A stretch of 64,000 bases of DNA from Bryopsis sp. KO-2023 (taxonomy: Eukaryota; Chlorophyta; Ulvophyceae; Bryopsidales; Bryopsidaceae). Location of the stretch: assembly GCA_030272585.1 (NCBI GenBank), contig BSYQ01000012.1, positions 2,232,001 to 2,296,000 on the forward strand, written 5' to 3'. The translations under genes and the position numbers were made by a program. Under the pieces are notes generated by a model, which was not told the origin of the DNA, did no database searches, and saw only the letters and a program-made list of their open reading frames with translations. Below are positions 1 through 12,139 of this stretch, piece after piece; positions within the stretch are counted from its first letter, which is position 1, and every line of letters begins with the position of its first letter.

Positions 1-44
1 TTTGAACACGCATGTGTATGACACCATGCATTCTTTTCTTGCAG

Positions 45-609
45 GGGAGACGATAGTGGTTCTCTGTTTCGGAAGCCAATGCAAAGGATTTTCGATTTTA
101 TCTGATGATTTTATCCGAGATAGAAGAAATCTGTGAGTTTCAAGAGGGAACCATCTCTCCGAACGTATCGTATGGGTGTACGGTAGAAACATCTCAACAC
201 TGAATCGATCCTGTTTTTACTCTGGCTGTTTTCAGAGGGAACCACAGGATACCACATGGATATCGATGCGAACAAGTATAGCGATACTTTTAAGTGGTCA
301 CTTTCTGTCGCCCTGTGCATTTTTGAAGTCATTTTATTGTGTGTCAGGTGCGGTGAATCGCTGAACACGATCGGTTCCTGCAGTGCTGCACCACTGCCGC
401 CGCCGCCGCCGCCACCGCCACCAACAACAACTGACGGAACCCTGGCGGAATGTGAAGATGAGATCTTGGCACGCTGCTGCAACTCACGGAGGCCTACTTG
501 TATTTGCAAAACTTGCAGCTCGAGGTTTTGGCGGCGAACTCAAACAAGCTCTGGGCAGACTGCTTTTTTTGAGCGTCAAAGTCAAGACACGTGCATCTGC
601 CTTGGGTAG
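45..609 (+). CDS. Cysteine-rich secreted protein, copy F (3' part only)
   Basis: Last two exons of a gene that begins before the window: exon 5 at 45-132 and exon 6 at 348-609, ending in TAG. Exon 5 encodes the core ETIVVLCFGSQCKGF. Exon 6 starts with CGESLNTIGSCSAAP, has a run of nine prolines and a TTT stretch, and ends with a Cys-rich domain (RCCN, CICKTCSSRFWRR, DTCICLG). Splice sites (ttgcag/GGGGAG, CT/gtgagt, gtcag/GTGCGG) and intron phases match the other family members. It is nearly the same as copy D, its partner in the opposite arm. The function is unknown; secretion is inferred from the signal peptide of the complete copies. Confidence 0.82.
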
Positions 610-1495
610 TTAGTTCACTTGAGTAGCCGGAACTCAGGGGAAGAGAGGGGGGGGGGGGTCAGGCGCAGTCGATTGTTTGTTTTTGTATGGTATGGAGCGG
701 GTTTTGAAGCGGTTGTATGGATGTACAACCATGTAAATTTCGAGATGTATGAAGAAACAGTAGTGTGTCAGGTTCTTGTTCTAAATTTTTTTGGCTTTGC
801 AACAAACATCACATTTTGGTTCCATTTTGTGTTTGTTAAAGATTGGATTCAGTTGTCGTACAAAAGATACGGCGAAAACATTGTGAAGAGGGACCAGCTG
901 TAACCAACTTTTTGGTTTATCAAAATGGCAAAAAATAAAAAAGCAAAAACCAGTGTTCCTATGGGGTTATGATGGGAAGGATGAATTGCAAAGTTGAGTG
1001 TGCTATGCTGAGTTTAGCATCACAAAACATCGATCAATTAATCAAACATTACAACCACAGCAAAAGAGAGCCATTACCCTCACCAAGGAAAAACCTATTA
1101 TGTGTTCAAGCTTAAGACGGTAATGAAGCCATGCCTTGAAAACAGCAGCTAACTTCCCTCATAGAAGCCAATCAATCAGCTCACTAAAAGTAGATAAACA
1201 GAAAACATCTCATGTCAGAGACGAAACGAAGGATAGAAAATACATACAAAAAGATAGTGGTGTTCATTCTGGATCACCCTCGTATATAACTACCAACTGC
1301 AACTTGCAAAAAGAGATAGAAACAGTAGGATCTATACCTTACAACAGCTCGGAGACAGTTCAAAAGCCGCTCCAAATTAAAAAAACAAAACAAAACAAGA
1401 AAACCAACAAACAAGGGAGCCCCGGCTCCTGTATCCTTAACGTAAAGTGCAATCAACCCCACGCGGGCCGGAAAATCTGATGCACTGCCGATGAT
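610..1495. other. Intergenic gap between convergent copies F and A
   Basis: No gene seen. This is 3' flanking sequence of two convergent genes and is mirrored at 48,204-49,101 in the right arm. Short open frames here are not conserved in sense between the arms. Confidence 0.7.
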
Positions 1496-3918
1496 TCAGC
1501 AGGTGCACTCGTTGTTTCTATTTCGAACATCAAAAAACAAAGCAGCGCTGGGTCTCGTTCGCCGCCAAAACCTGGAGCTGCAGCTTGTGCAACGACAGGA
1601 AAGGTTCTGTGTGTTGCAGCAGCTGGTCAAGATTTCATCCGCACACTTTGGGGTTGGTGGTGGAGCATTGCTGCAGGAAACGATCGTGTCCGGCGATTCA
1701 CCGCATCTGAAGTGCAATAAAACAGCTCAAGCAAATCAGGCGGCGACAAAAAGTAGCCACACAAAACCACTGGGAGATGTGGTTTTGACTGGTGGTCAAA
1801 CACAATTTGAAAACTTTTTTCTTGGAGTTAGAAAGGTATTCTCGCAACGCAAAACTGCGAAGTGGCTGGTTAAAAGAGGGGTAGATATGCTGGCTTTCTA
1901 GCCAGCGTTATCTATTGAAAAGAAAATCGGTCATGTAGAAGCGTTCTCCTTGCTTTCGGCTGTAGATATGATACGTTTGGAGAAATGGTCGAATCGGCAA
2001 ACTTACCTATCCCTTCTAACTTCGGCGAAAAAATCGGGCTGCAAAAAACCTTTGCATCGATTTCCGAAACAAAAGGCCACTATCGTATCTCCTGCAGAAC
2101 AGAATACATGATGTTCGGAAAAGAGACAATCAACGTTTTCATGAAAACTGTCCCAACCAGCAAAATCTTTAGCAAGGGGTTTCATACTCTACTGTTGTTT
2201 TGCTAGACGCTCCCCTTGATTTCAAAAATTGCACATAACAAAAAAGAAGCATACAACTCATAAACAGAAGCTAAAATGATAAAGTATAGCTGGAACGCTT
2301 CGGAATATACGACCATGATGCGGAATAGTTCTTTGGCCAATTGTGTCCAACAACTTTTTTGGGGGGGGGGAATCAGGACAACGCAATTTTAACCGCAAGT
2401 TTCATTGAGCTGATTGGATCAGGGAAAGCTTGCTGTTTCTTTTTCCCTTCTCCACTCATATCGACGAGTCAGGCATTTTCACCAAACCTTTGATTGGAAC
2501 AGAAGGACGTCTTCCTCTGCACGGTTGTGGGTACGTTATGTAGCAAACAACTGTACCCCCATCATCTCCACCTCCTTTATCATCATCACCATCACCTCCT
2601 GAGAAGAAACGGGCACCCTCCTTCAATCGTGGAATCGCATAACACAAAAATGTGGCGGAATTCATTGAAAAAATGAATTCCTGTATGTGAAATCTGTGCA
2701 ATAAGTCTGAATCCTTTTAGAAGTCAACAATCAATCGTTCTTTGAGAATTCTCCATTCAAACTAGTTTCCTGCAATCTTGCCAGTCGACCCAAACTATGA
2801 CCAGGCAGGTCAAACATGCACCACCAACACATGCAACCGAAATCGTAGAACTGGGGAGATGTATCCCATGGCAATATGTACTTCCATACTTCCACGAGAC
2901 TTACGCTCAACTCTTTCGCAGCCACAGCCTTGAACGACATCGCACGCGTCGCTGATGGGGAACTCGCATGTCCCGTCGAAAGCTTCCAAACCAAAGTCAA
3001 AAAACTCGACGGCCCTATCTGCTATTGTCTCGAGTCCCTCTTTCTTCAGAAATTCTGACCTGAAGAAGAAAAAAAATGAGTATTCAGGAACCTGGGACGC
3101 ATCAGTACTGTTCCAGTTATGTACACAGTGTGGTTTTCCAGTTGCTTTCCCTGGCGCGGTGTCCTAGATGTTCTTCTTCTTCCGAAAAGTGAACAAACTT
3201 GTCTACTTCGATGGATCATACACTGCACTTCCACTTCAACAATAATCTGCGACTGTGCGGTGGCGCTGTGTTGCTACATTGGTAAGGTCGACGATGGTGT
3301 TCACAAACAGGTGCACCCCTCCCAAAAAAACGGAACTCACTGTATATTCAGGGCCTGCTTCTTCGAAATTCTTGTCCCAAACCGCTTCACCGCGCACGGC
3401 GCCAAAAATATCTTGATATCTGAACGACACCCACGCTGAGTTCACACCATCACAAGAGTTGATATCAACATCGATACCGTAGTTTTTATGACTTCAGTGA
3501 CTGAAGCCGTAAAAAGCTGCTTGGGATTGTCAACATGGGGAGGGGAGGGGGGGGGTTAAAGCGATGGGTGGTTCTAAGAAAGGCAGTTTTTTCCCTTTCT
3601 GGATCCACTGTCGTTCCGGAATGACAGGCGTCCTGCGATTCAACTACGCTATTGCATTTTAGTCTAAAGTGCATGGAGCAACACATGGTGCAGCTCCTGG
3701 TGAAGGTGAGAACCAGGAGTGAATTCACGCTCACTCGCCGGGTACAGTTTGAATAAAGATGGAAATACCAGCGTGAGCTCCAGGGACAGTTTGAGATTCT
3801 GAGTGTGTTTCCGCGACTACGCCTCATTTTTCTTACCTGAGCAGGCAAAGACGCTGTTGACTGAGATAGCGACGGCAACGAGGCCAAGCACCCGCCTTGG
3901 AAACGCTTGCATATGCAT
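1496..3918 (-). CDS. Cysteine-rich secreted protein, copy A
   Basis: Six exons on the minus strand: 3,912-3,837 (a second in-frame ATG lies at 3,918), 3,419-3,341, 3,059-2,890, 2,598-2,488, 2,091-2,007 and 1,706-1,496. Joined, they give about 243 residues. Exon 1 encodes a signal peptide starting MQAFPRRVLG and ending VNSVFAC. Exon 3 contains CEFPISDACDVVQGCGC. Exon 4 is rich in G and D before a Cys-Tyr segment. Exon 6 ends in a Cys-rich domain with TSCCNTQNLSCRCTSCSSRF and ...CTC at the end. All intron phases agree with copies B to E. Exon 3 has an alternative in-phase donor (GTAAGT) ending at 2,905. The start at 3,912 is preferred because the other copies start at that methionine. I do not recognise the family; the protein is probably extracellular. 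Confidence 0.8.
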
Positions 3919-4732
3919 GTTGATGAAGCCGAACGAGCAGGGCCACATACACGGAGCGAAAGGGTTCGTTTCTGCTAGAATAGAAGAGCTGATTCTCCCT
4001 TTTCTTTGCGGCTCTAAATACACAGATGAGACCAGTCATTGGAAGCGCGGCAGCTACAGAAACACTATTACTACACCCTTCTTTCCACACTTCATTGACA
4101 CCATGTGTTGCGCATAACTATGATGCTGGTCAGGTTTTCGGCAACAAAAACCTCCTATTGACTCTTTATTGTTCACGAAAAAGTGACTTGGGTTATCAGA
4201 CCACTGGCACTCCATGATGTAGCATGCCGGATGTTGTATGCCATGATGCGCTGGGCGCAGTCGGGCCCAGATCGGCCCGGATACATCTGAATTAGGGGTA
4301 TATTATATATTCAGCACACCCCGACTCTCCCATCGTGCGCGCTCATTTTCTCATAGATCGGGTTGTTGGAGGTGTTGACCGTGGTTTTTCAGCCAGGGTC
4401 CAAGGAAGCGCAACCGAGTGTTGAGGATGAAGTCACAGTGAAGCCGACCAACATCACTCTTAATTTAGAAAAGGGTGATGACAAAACAGTCAACCTGTTG
4501 CCCTAATTACACTGGACCACACTGTGATTGACCTCTCTCAATCCTGTGCGTCACACCTGCTCGTTTGATTCTCCGCCAACACGTAGATGTTTCCAAAACG
4601 GGTGCTTGGCTTTGTCCCGTCGCGATCTTTGTCAGCGAGGTTTCCGCCTATCCATGTGAAAATTTGAGCGTCTTATCTATGCAGAACTGTTTGCAGTCGT
4701 CGAACCCCCCCCCCCCCAGAAGTTCAACGTGC
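3919..4732. other. Upstream region of copy A with an empty Helitron site
   Basis: No gene beyond the promoter block. Around 4,294-4,316 the minus strand reads gtgctgaatatataatatac without interruption. The matching place in the right arm is split by the Helitron at 42,865-45,332. This is therefore the preserved pre-insertion sequence. Confidence 0.85.
4010..4075 (-). promoter_or_regulatory. Shared promoter block of copy A
   Basis: About 100 bases upstream of the start codon. The minus strand has a CAGCTGC-like core, then a CACTT/CAATGAC segment, then a weak TATA-like box (TATTTAG). The same ordered block lies upstream of copies B, C, D and E. Confidence 0.5.
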
Positions 4733-5560
4733 GTGTAGTTCCATCGCTCACAATAATGGTTTCACACATTTTTCTGCCATGATATTTTGATATATTAGGT
4801 TTTCTTTTGACAATCGATTTCCTTCTGTTGGGGAAAAACTGAAAAAAAACAGTCTAGTACAAATGTGTTTCTTTTCTTTTTCCGGACAGAAAAGGTCAAA
4901 GCAGATGAAAGATGCGGCAAGTTTCACACTATGGGAAAACCCGCTCTGTGCGGGGTAGTAAAATCACCGTCGACTTCCGCCGAAAATCGAAGTCGCGAAA
5001 ACCGACGCGGCAGTGAAAGGAAATGGTCGGAAATACCTGGGTTCGACTCCCAGGCATTCCTGTGACGATCTGGGGCCGGAAAACGCCGTCGCTGACGAAG
5101 TCGTCAGCGACGGATGAAACCGATGAAATCAACCCCGCACAGTCAGCCCCGCACAGAACAGTAACCCCGCACAGAGGGTGTCGCCCCATAATCGCTACTC
5201 CCATAATCGCTACTCCCATGTCCGCTACTGCCACCACCGCTACTCGTCGGACATCGGGGCAGCCACATCCCAAAATAGCTTTACAGAAACCAACCCCGCT
5301 TTAGTAAACCGCACAAACGCTCCGCAGGTGTTTTCCCCCTTCGTCAAGTTTATCGTACCTCGACTACATGTGTCCCGAAGCTTGGGACGCCTTGTTGGGA
5401 GTGTTCGGTCCACACGATCAGGAGTTCTCTTGTTTCGGCGCTGGGCCATGTGGTGTTTAACGAAAGCAGGCTCATGGGGTGTTCAGAAAAGGGGGTGGTG
5501 GATGTTGAGCGGAGCTTGAGGTTTCAGAACAGGGCGCTAGGGACTGATGGACAGGTTCCT
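4733..5560. repeat. Unique-to-repeat transition with CCCCGCACA motifs
   Basis: Holds several CCCCGCACAG or CTGTGCGGGG motifs (near 4,945 and 5,130-5,170), short tandem copies of an ATCGCTACTCCC-like unit (5,190-5,220) and a T-arm-like motif (TGGGTTCGACTCCCA near 5,037-5,053). Two overlapping reading frames at 5,350-5,580 end at a possible donor (CACGAG/gtaggg), so a decayed upstream condensin exon is possible. I could not confirm it. Confidence 0.5.
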
Positions 5561-5905
5561 GGATGTCCGCCCATACACGAGGTAGGGGGGTTCGCTCGTG
5601 CAGCATTCTATTCTATTTCATTTTGTTTGTTTGTTTTTTTTTCGGTTTATTTCTCTTTTTTTCATTTTTTGGGGGGTTTATAAATTGTTTTTTTTTCTGC
5701 TTTTTTTTGGTTCATTTTGTGTTTACTTTCATTTTGTTTGTTTGTGTATATTTTTTTTTCCTGTTTTTCTTGGTTCAGTTTTTTTGTTTTTTTTCGTGTT
5801 TTTTTTGTGTTTGCTTTTTTAGCTTTTTTAGCTTTTTTTTTTCCCCGCACCCGAAAAGATTTGAAAGCACCATGCTAACGGATGAACATGAAACCCTTCA
5901 CACAG
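5561..5905. other. T-rich intron-like stretch
   Basis: Long runs of T and phenylalanine-type low complexity. The stretch is probably an intron upstream of the first recognisable condensin exon, and no gene is seen. Confidence 0.5.
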
Positions 5906-8572
5906 GGCTCGGACTTTTGGAGTGTGGACGATGCTGGTGCAAAGCAAAGTGATTCCGATAGACCACTACGTTGCGCTGGCAGAAGCGGGCTATCGACACC
6001 TGTCAGACAAGGCGGCCTTCATTCAGAAAGCTGCCATCACGCTGCTGAAAGAAAAAGACAACCCATTTTTGAAATCTGGGCAAAGAAAGTGAAAACAGAA
6101 TTTTATAGAAACATACGTATTGCATTGGCTTTTTTTTTCTGTCTTATTTTTTTTTTCCTTTTTTTTTCGTAGTTCGAAATCGAAGGGCTGGATGATGCGG
6201 TCAGAACAATGTTGACTTTGATATTCAGCATGGATAAATCCATTCAGTCAAAAGTCATTGACGCTTTCAGAGACATTCACATCGACAGTCCTGGTGAGTG
6301 CGAAATAATATAACACTTTAATTGAAAAAAAATAAAATTAAGAAGAGTGAGTTTTTCAAACTTTGCATGGAAAAGGGTTTTAATCTCATTTTGAATTCAA
6401 GAAAAAAGAAAAAAAAGCCTCGAAGAATTTATGTGAAACACAATTTTTTAATTTTTTTTTTCTGTTAATGAGTTGCAAAAAATAAACCAAAAAAAAATCA
6501 GATTCAAAAACAAAAATGGCTTCAGAACTAGTGTTTAAAAAAAAAAAACAAAAAAAAAAAACACAATCAGTGTTTTTTTTTCTCATTTTCTCATTTCTTT
6601 ATTTTTTTAATGACCTTGGTCAGATGAGGATTCTGAAAATCCAACAGGAACATCAGGAGATCCCCTGGTGACAGCAAACAATTTGATCGGACTGACGGTG
6701 GGTGTGACTGTGGAGGAAATGGTGTCTTTGGAAGAGATGGTCAAACATCTGTGCAAAAGTGGGTGTCTGCCAGACAGCGTCGCGATGTCCCTGATCCTCA
6801 TATCGAACAGATATAGAGAGGTTAAAAACGACGCGAAAAGAAATTGTCCCCTCTCGCCAAAGACGCGTTTGGTGGAGAGCAAAAGGGTGAGGATTCGAAA
6901 AGGGTCGAAAAAAAAAAATCTAGTAATGAAAACCTTGATGAATTTCTTTATATATACTTGAAAAAAAATGGGAATTCGGCCACTCGTGTATTTTAGTCGA
7001 GTTCGACTTGTCTTTCTTTTCCTTTTTTTTTTGGAGAATTAAGACCTTTCCAGTAAATTTTTGTTTTTAAATTCATAATTTTGCTGTTTATTTATTTATT
7101 TATTTTTATTTCCACCTGGAAAAAACACACACAAACATCCTCATTCTCAACATCCTAGTTGGAAATTGAGGTAGGTTATTGATAAAAATGCATATGCAAC
7201 AGGCACATCCCCTGGATGTCTGGCAAAACAAATCAGCTGTGAGGCAAAATCACCACCACATGTCATTGACACACTCAGGTATGAAAAAAAAAATCTATTC
7301 TTTTTCTCGAAAGCGATTTAATTTTCTTTTTTTTTCCATAGCGATTTCATTCTTGTAAAAAAAGAAAAAAAAAGAGAAAAAGGAAATAAAAGAACAAGGG
7401 GAGGGGGAAAGGGTCGAAACTTCACTTTTCATTTTTCTGCATTTTTCTTTGAGCTCCAAACAAAATCTGGGTATGTTAAAAAGATTGCATCATAAGTGTA
7501 TTGAAATATATAAAAAAAATTAAAAAAAAATACTCAAGAGTTTTAAAGTGGAACGATTGTAAATTCAAAGTATTGAAGTGAATTCAGTCTGAAATTCATA
7601 GACGAAAGAAAGAGTTGAAAGGAAAAAAAAATGAAAAAAAATTGTTGAAAACCCTTAATTTTCTGTTATTGCTTAGGCAAGGGGTGCCATTCAAATACTT
7701 ACTATGGGAATCGATCAGTGGAGGCCCATGCTGGTCGGACATGTGGATGCAATCATCCAGGTAACTTTTTGTTATTAAACACAGGTACTATTTTTTATTT
7801 TTTTAAAAAGTGGTATGGAAATAAATTAAGGTAGTATATATATATACAGAAGAAATAAGTAAATATTTGTAAGGATGTCTAATAAAAACAATCGTTACAT
7901 TTGATTTGGGAAATCTGAATTTTTAAAGTTTGTGGTTGATTGGCTGGTTGTGTTTTAACAATGAATGGTTTTGTTTTTATTTATTTTTTTCATGTTGAAA
8001 ATATATAGATTTTCCATGTGGATGATGTGGATGTAGTTGCATTGGAGTATGCATGCACATTGTTGAAAGAGATAATCATCGATTCATCGAAGCCATCTTC
8101 ATTCAAGTCAGTCATTGGGGCGCTGCTGTCAGTCATCCTGAATGACAACATGCCTGACTCTTCCTGGTGAGTGTCACCTTGAAAAAAAAGAAAAAATGAA
8201 AGAATAATAAAAGAAAAAGGGGTAGCAGGACTGTGTTGATTTTTTTTCCTCCAAAAATAAAATTGCTTTTGATGAACTTTTATTTTTTTTGGTTGCCCCC
8301 TTTTTTTTCAAATGTGCTTGAGAATATAATTTCCTTTTGTTTTTTAAAGGGAAGAGAAACAAAAACGTTATTTTTGAATATTAGAAGCTGTTTTTCATTT
8401 TCTAGATAAGAAAAAGATGACATCATATTTTATTTACAGAAGTTGTCTCAAATCATTAAAAAAAAAGGAAATTACAAAAACAACGATGCAATTTAGGTAC
8501 GGTGCGAGCACTGCTGCTGTGGATGCGTTGGTCGCCCTCTCCGCTAGGCCTGACCAGCTAGGGAAAATATAG
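5906..8572 (+). pseudogene. Condensin complex subunit 1 (CAP-D2) fragment
   Basis: Seven exons on the plus strand resemble the HEAT-repeat middle of condensin subunit D2: about 5,906-6,088 (QSKVIPIDHYVALAEAG, LSDKAAFIQKAAITLL, NPF), 6,173-6,293, 6,624-6,886 (NNLIGLTVG, VSLEEMVKHL), 7,203-7,279, 7,677-7,760 (ARGAIQILTMG), 8,009-8,166 and 8,497-8,572 (WYGASTAAVDALVALSARP). The order and spacing match the family. CAP-D2 normally has well over 1,000 residues. Here nothing upstream is found, and the last exon stops at TAG where the family continues for hundreds of residues. The first two exons also do not join in phase (phase 2 against phase 0). I infer a truncated copy; a real gene with exons I missed is the alternative. 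In the cell the intact protein is part of the chromosome-condensing SMC complex. Confidence 0.68.
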
Positions 8573-8940
8573 CGAAAATATCGAAGACTGAAAAAAAAAC
8601 ACGCAAAAAACAGCAACACCCAGACCCATCACTTTGGTTTTGATTCAGGAAACTGACTTTATTAAGACTTTTCCAGCCTCAGTGAACCCGGATTCATATG
8701 CATATGATAGAACAGTTGGAAGTGGGTCAGTGGGTCTGTTTTATTGAAAGACAAGCGCAGGGTCGGAATGGTAGGATTGGAGTTCATGGTTTTGGGCCTT
8801 TTTTTTTGTTTCTATTTCTTTTTTGGAACAAGTGGGAATGGGCAAGTCTTTGATAAAAAAAAATGGGGTCTACATTCAAAGGGGGTCTTGTCATCGTAGT
8901 TTTATTGTAACAACCACAACACAGATGTTTCTACAATCAG
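8573..8940. other. Gap after the condensin fragment
   Basis: No gene recognised; ordinary AT-rich sequence with short A and T runs. Confidence 0.5.
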
Positions 8941-9600
8941 CATGCACACAACATAACCCCGCACAGCGACCCCGCACAGGGACGAAATACACCGGCACAC
9001 GCCTTCACCAACCACCTCGCACACACAGATAAGGACCCCGCACGGGGGCGGAATACGCTGGCACACGCCTTCAACAATCACCCCGCACACAGACAAGAGG
9101 AGCCCGCACAAGGTTTTCACAGCCACCCCGCACAGAGACCCCGCACAGCTGTACGAGGGTATGACTCTTTCGTGCGGGGTGGTTCCAGAATCGCACAGCA
9201 CCCTGAACACCCACGCACAGGGACAGAATAGCCCCGCACGGCTCTGTTCCCCGGTTTGGCCGGTTTATGTCCGGGGTCCCAATTTGACCCCGCACAGACC
9301 AGAACCCCGCACACAGAACCTGACGTCTTCCATATCCACCCCGCACGGCACCCCCGCACGGAGGATAGGGTACCCCGCACACTGTACGGGGCTATGTTTC
9401 ATCTGTGCGGGGTCCCACAATGGGAAAGACGTCAGGTCCTGTGTGCGGGGTTCTGGTCTGTGCGGGGTCAAAATGGGGACCCGGGCATAAACCGGCCAAA
9501 CCGGGGAACAGAGCTGTGCGGGGTTTTGTTTTTTTTGTGCACGGGTTTCAGTCGTCTGTGCGGGGTTTAAAAAACACCCCGCACAGAACGCGACTTCCCA
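8941..9600. repeat. CCCCGCACA motif cluster with a fold-back repeat
   Basis: More than 15 copies of CCCCGCAC(A/G) or its complement occur in 660 bases on both strands. Within it, 9,231-9,330 and 9,424-9,523 are reverse complements with only a few mismatches, separated by 93 bases, so the segment could form a hairpin with arms of about 100 bp. The Cys-Gly-Val-Arg-type open frames seen here in several frames are simple consequences of the motif. Confidence 0.85.
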
Positions 9601-10535
9601 TAGTGTCACTAGACCTGGGGGTAAGGGTGTGTGGATGTCCCAACTATATTTTTCTGCAAATCACCGAGCACTCAAACGCAAAAACATCGCTCACTGAGCT
9701 GAGATTTCTCTGTGACACAAGGAGCCAGAAAAAAAATTGCTGGAAATTTCTAATGCTTTCGATGTTAGGATATTGAGGAGCCAGTCCACAATATAGCCTT
9801 GAACAGACAGGAAATGAAGAACTCCAGTACTAGAGTTTTTCATTTCCTCTCTGTTGAAGGCCCCAAAGTATATACTTTTCAACTTTCAAGTGCTTCAGGA
9901 AGGCACTTCAAAATATCACTCCATTCATGGTAAAGAAGATCCTGACCGAAAAAAACGAAAACAGTCATGCAAGAATCAAGTTGAATATGTATTGGACTTT
10001 GCATCAACATCATTTATGCCACCTTCTTTAATCTTTTCCGAAGTTGGTGTTTTCGACCATAGCTTCGCCCTTGAATTATACTGCTTGAAAAAAAACCTTC
10101 ACAAAACTGAATTCGAAAAAAGAAAAAGAACACAAGGGCATTATTTTTCAGAGTCACCCCCCGACGAAGCTCCAAACATGCGATAATGGTTTTTGCTGGT
10201 CTGGGATTTTAGCAAACGGATGAATTCAAGCAAGAACGAAAATTGAATTCATTTCGAACGAGTTTTGTGTCATTGCTTCCAATAGCATCACTTTCCAAAA
10301 CTATATTACAAGATTGGGTCCAAAATTTGCCCCTCACTACACACAAAAAAAAACAGATCTTAGAAAAAATGTTGAGCAAAAAAACGACCTCTTTAACACG
10401 AATATGTATGCATCACCATCGCTCAATATCTCCTTCTCAAACTTCCCTCATTTGGAAAGAAGGACCATCACAGGAAGAAAGGCGGGCTGGGTCGAAACCA
10501 AAAAACCCAAAGCACAGGGTAGGGGTGGCAGAAAT
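9601..10535. other. Gap with an imperfect hairpin
   Basis: No gene recognised. 9,802-9,824 and 9,833-9,855 form an inverted repeat (21 of 23 positions pair) around an 8-base loop. Confidence 0.6.
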
Positions 10536-12139
10536 CTAAACCAACTTCACCTCCACCCCCCGTTCCTCCAACAGCCGCTTGGCCTCCAGCACCACTGAAT
10601 CGGTTTTAAAGTCCTCTTTTCGACAACAAATGATGATTTGCTGGACACTGTCCCCCACCCAGCATAACTGTTGGAAAGCCTCCGGATGAATGCTTTCCAC
10701 ATTCAGCGCCAGCCGGCTGAGCATGGGTATTTCTGTGAGCCTCACAATTCCCCCGCCCGTCACCTCATGCCCCCACAAAGACAACCATAACCCACCCTCC
10801 CCACATCATTCCCTAACGCCAGCTTTTCCAAAGAATACAGAGACGTGGTTGTTATGAGCAGTCGATTATCGACCCACGAGAGTGGACCCCACACCTCCAA
10901 TTCCCGCAGCGATGAGGGCAAACCGTTCAAAAAATAACGCTTCAATATCTCCCTCACGAAAACGTTGGATGGGATGTATTGTAAGCCACCCGTTTCAGAC
11001 CAGGAAAAACCAGTGCCACTTGTATCAATTTTTAATGCGTCCGGTGAGTCAATAGACAAGCTGCGAAGTCGAGGATTGCAGTTGAAGTCGGTGTTCACCA
11101 GGCTGGCAGAAACATTGAAAAAAAATATATATCAAAAATCAAACACTCCTGAAAAGTCGATTTGACTTTTTTCAAAAGATGTAAGAAAGCAGAGCAATGA
11201 TGGAGATCACCATCACAAAAATCATGAATTGGATTTATTAAAAAAAACTGTAACTATATTGAGCATTTGTTCACAGAATTACAGAACCCACCCATAGTTC
11301 ACTTTTGAAAATCAAACTCACCTGCAATCAACTATGATCAAATTTTCCAGATTGGGGCATTTCTCCACAATGGCCAGGGACGTTTGGTTGATGCTCAATT
11401 TTTTTACAGAAGTCATTGGAATCAGTTTGCCAAATTCAGTCTCTGTTACTTTAGCAAGGCTCAGCGTCTGAATATTGACCCCAGAATTCAACACATCGCA
11501 AACCAACAAGGAGGACCCCAAACTTAATGATCCTAATGCCGAAAAACAAGAAACAGAAAAAACATCCATTCAAAAATGAAGTTGCACGTATCAAGGCACT
11601 GCTTTGTTTCATTCTTCTCCAATCTTTTTTTTCTTTTTTCTTTTTTCTGACCCTCCCCCCCCCCAAAAAAAAAATGGAAGATTTTGTTTGACTGTTTTTT
11701 ATTCAGCTGGGTTTCCCTTCTTTTCTCTTTTTTGAGATCATCGAGGCATTCCAACTTGGAAAAAATAAATATACAAACCAAAAATCGTTCCATTTTTGGA
11801 GGGACATTCCTTCCTTCTCACTGAAAGATTTTTTGGTTCATGTTTTTTTTAATTGTTTTTTGCGGAGGGTGTACCTGATCTCTCTTGCGCAACCCCAATT
11901 TCATTCACTGCTAAATTTTCCACATGGGCCAGCGATCCCTTGAGGCTCTTGGGAAGCTGCTCCAGCTGCTGGTCCCCAGTCACACTCACTTTTTGAATGT
12001 GACCGGTCACCTCCAGGTACCAGCTCTTGTTCAGGGCCCGCAGCGTCGAAATCCATTCCCCGAAGTTTTCCCCATCGTTTCTTTTTTCTTTCAAAAACCG
12101 GATCAAAGGGCGACCCACTGTGTTGGCATTGCACCAGGG
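10536..12139 (-). CDS. Leucine-rich-repeat-like protein, frameshifted
   Basis: Exons on the minus strand: 12,139-11,875 (GRPLIRFLKEK, LEVTGHIQKVSVTGDQQL), 11,532-11,322 (IQTLSLAKVTETEFGKL, VKKLSINQTSLAIVEKCPNL) and 11,102 to about 10,760 (LRSLSIDSPDALKI, SSLRELEVWG, LYSLEKLALGNDVG). Splice sites and phases join cleanly. Repeats of the form LxxLxL spaced by about 22-28 residues suggest leucine-rich repeats. At about 10,800, inside a G-rich run, the frame ends in a TGA at 10,760-10,762, while the next frame continues with LSLWGHEVT, MLSRLALNVESI and LLEERGVEVKLV to a stop at 10,536. One missing base would explain this. Exons upstream of 12,139 are needed but not found. The role is unknown; protein binding is typical of LRR proteins. 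Confidence 0.5.

Larger units (their letters stand above)
1..4732. repeat. Left arm of a large inverted duplication
   Basis: This segment is the reverse complement of 42,468-49,725, once the Helitron at 42,865-45,332 is left out. Whole exons, introns and intergenic stretches match; for example the sequence of 3,046-3,234 read on the minus strand matches 46,421-46,609 on the plus strand. The left arm runs off the window start, so its full length is unknown. It ends near 4,732, where similarity to the right arm stops just past a run of C. Two convergent cysteine-rich genes lie inside it. Confidence 0.92.

Noticed and set aside
619..903. 94-codon frame with hydrophobic content after copy F
   Set aside because: It lies in the 3' flank, and the mirrored sequence in the right arm is not open in the same way.
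5563..5952. Phenylalanine- and lysine-rich frames
   Set aside because: Low-complexity T runs of an intron-like stretch.
8902..9609. Several overlapping frames of 70-115 codons rich in CGV and VRG
   Set aside because: They are direct translations of the CCCCGCACA repeat on both strands, with no start context and no domain.
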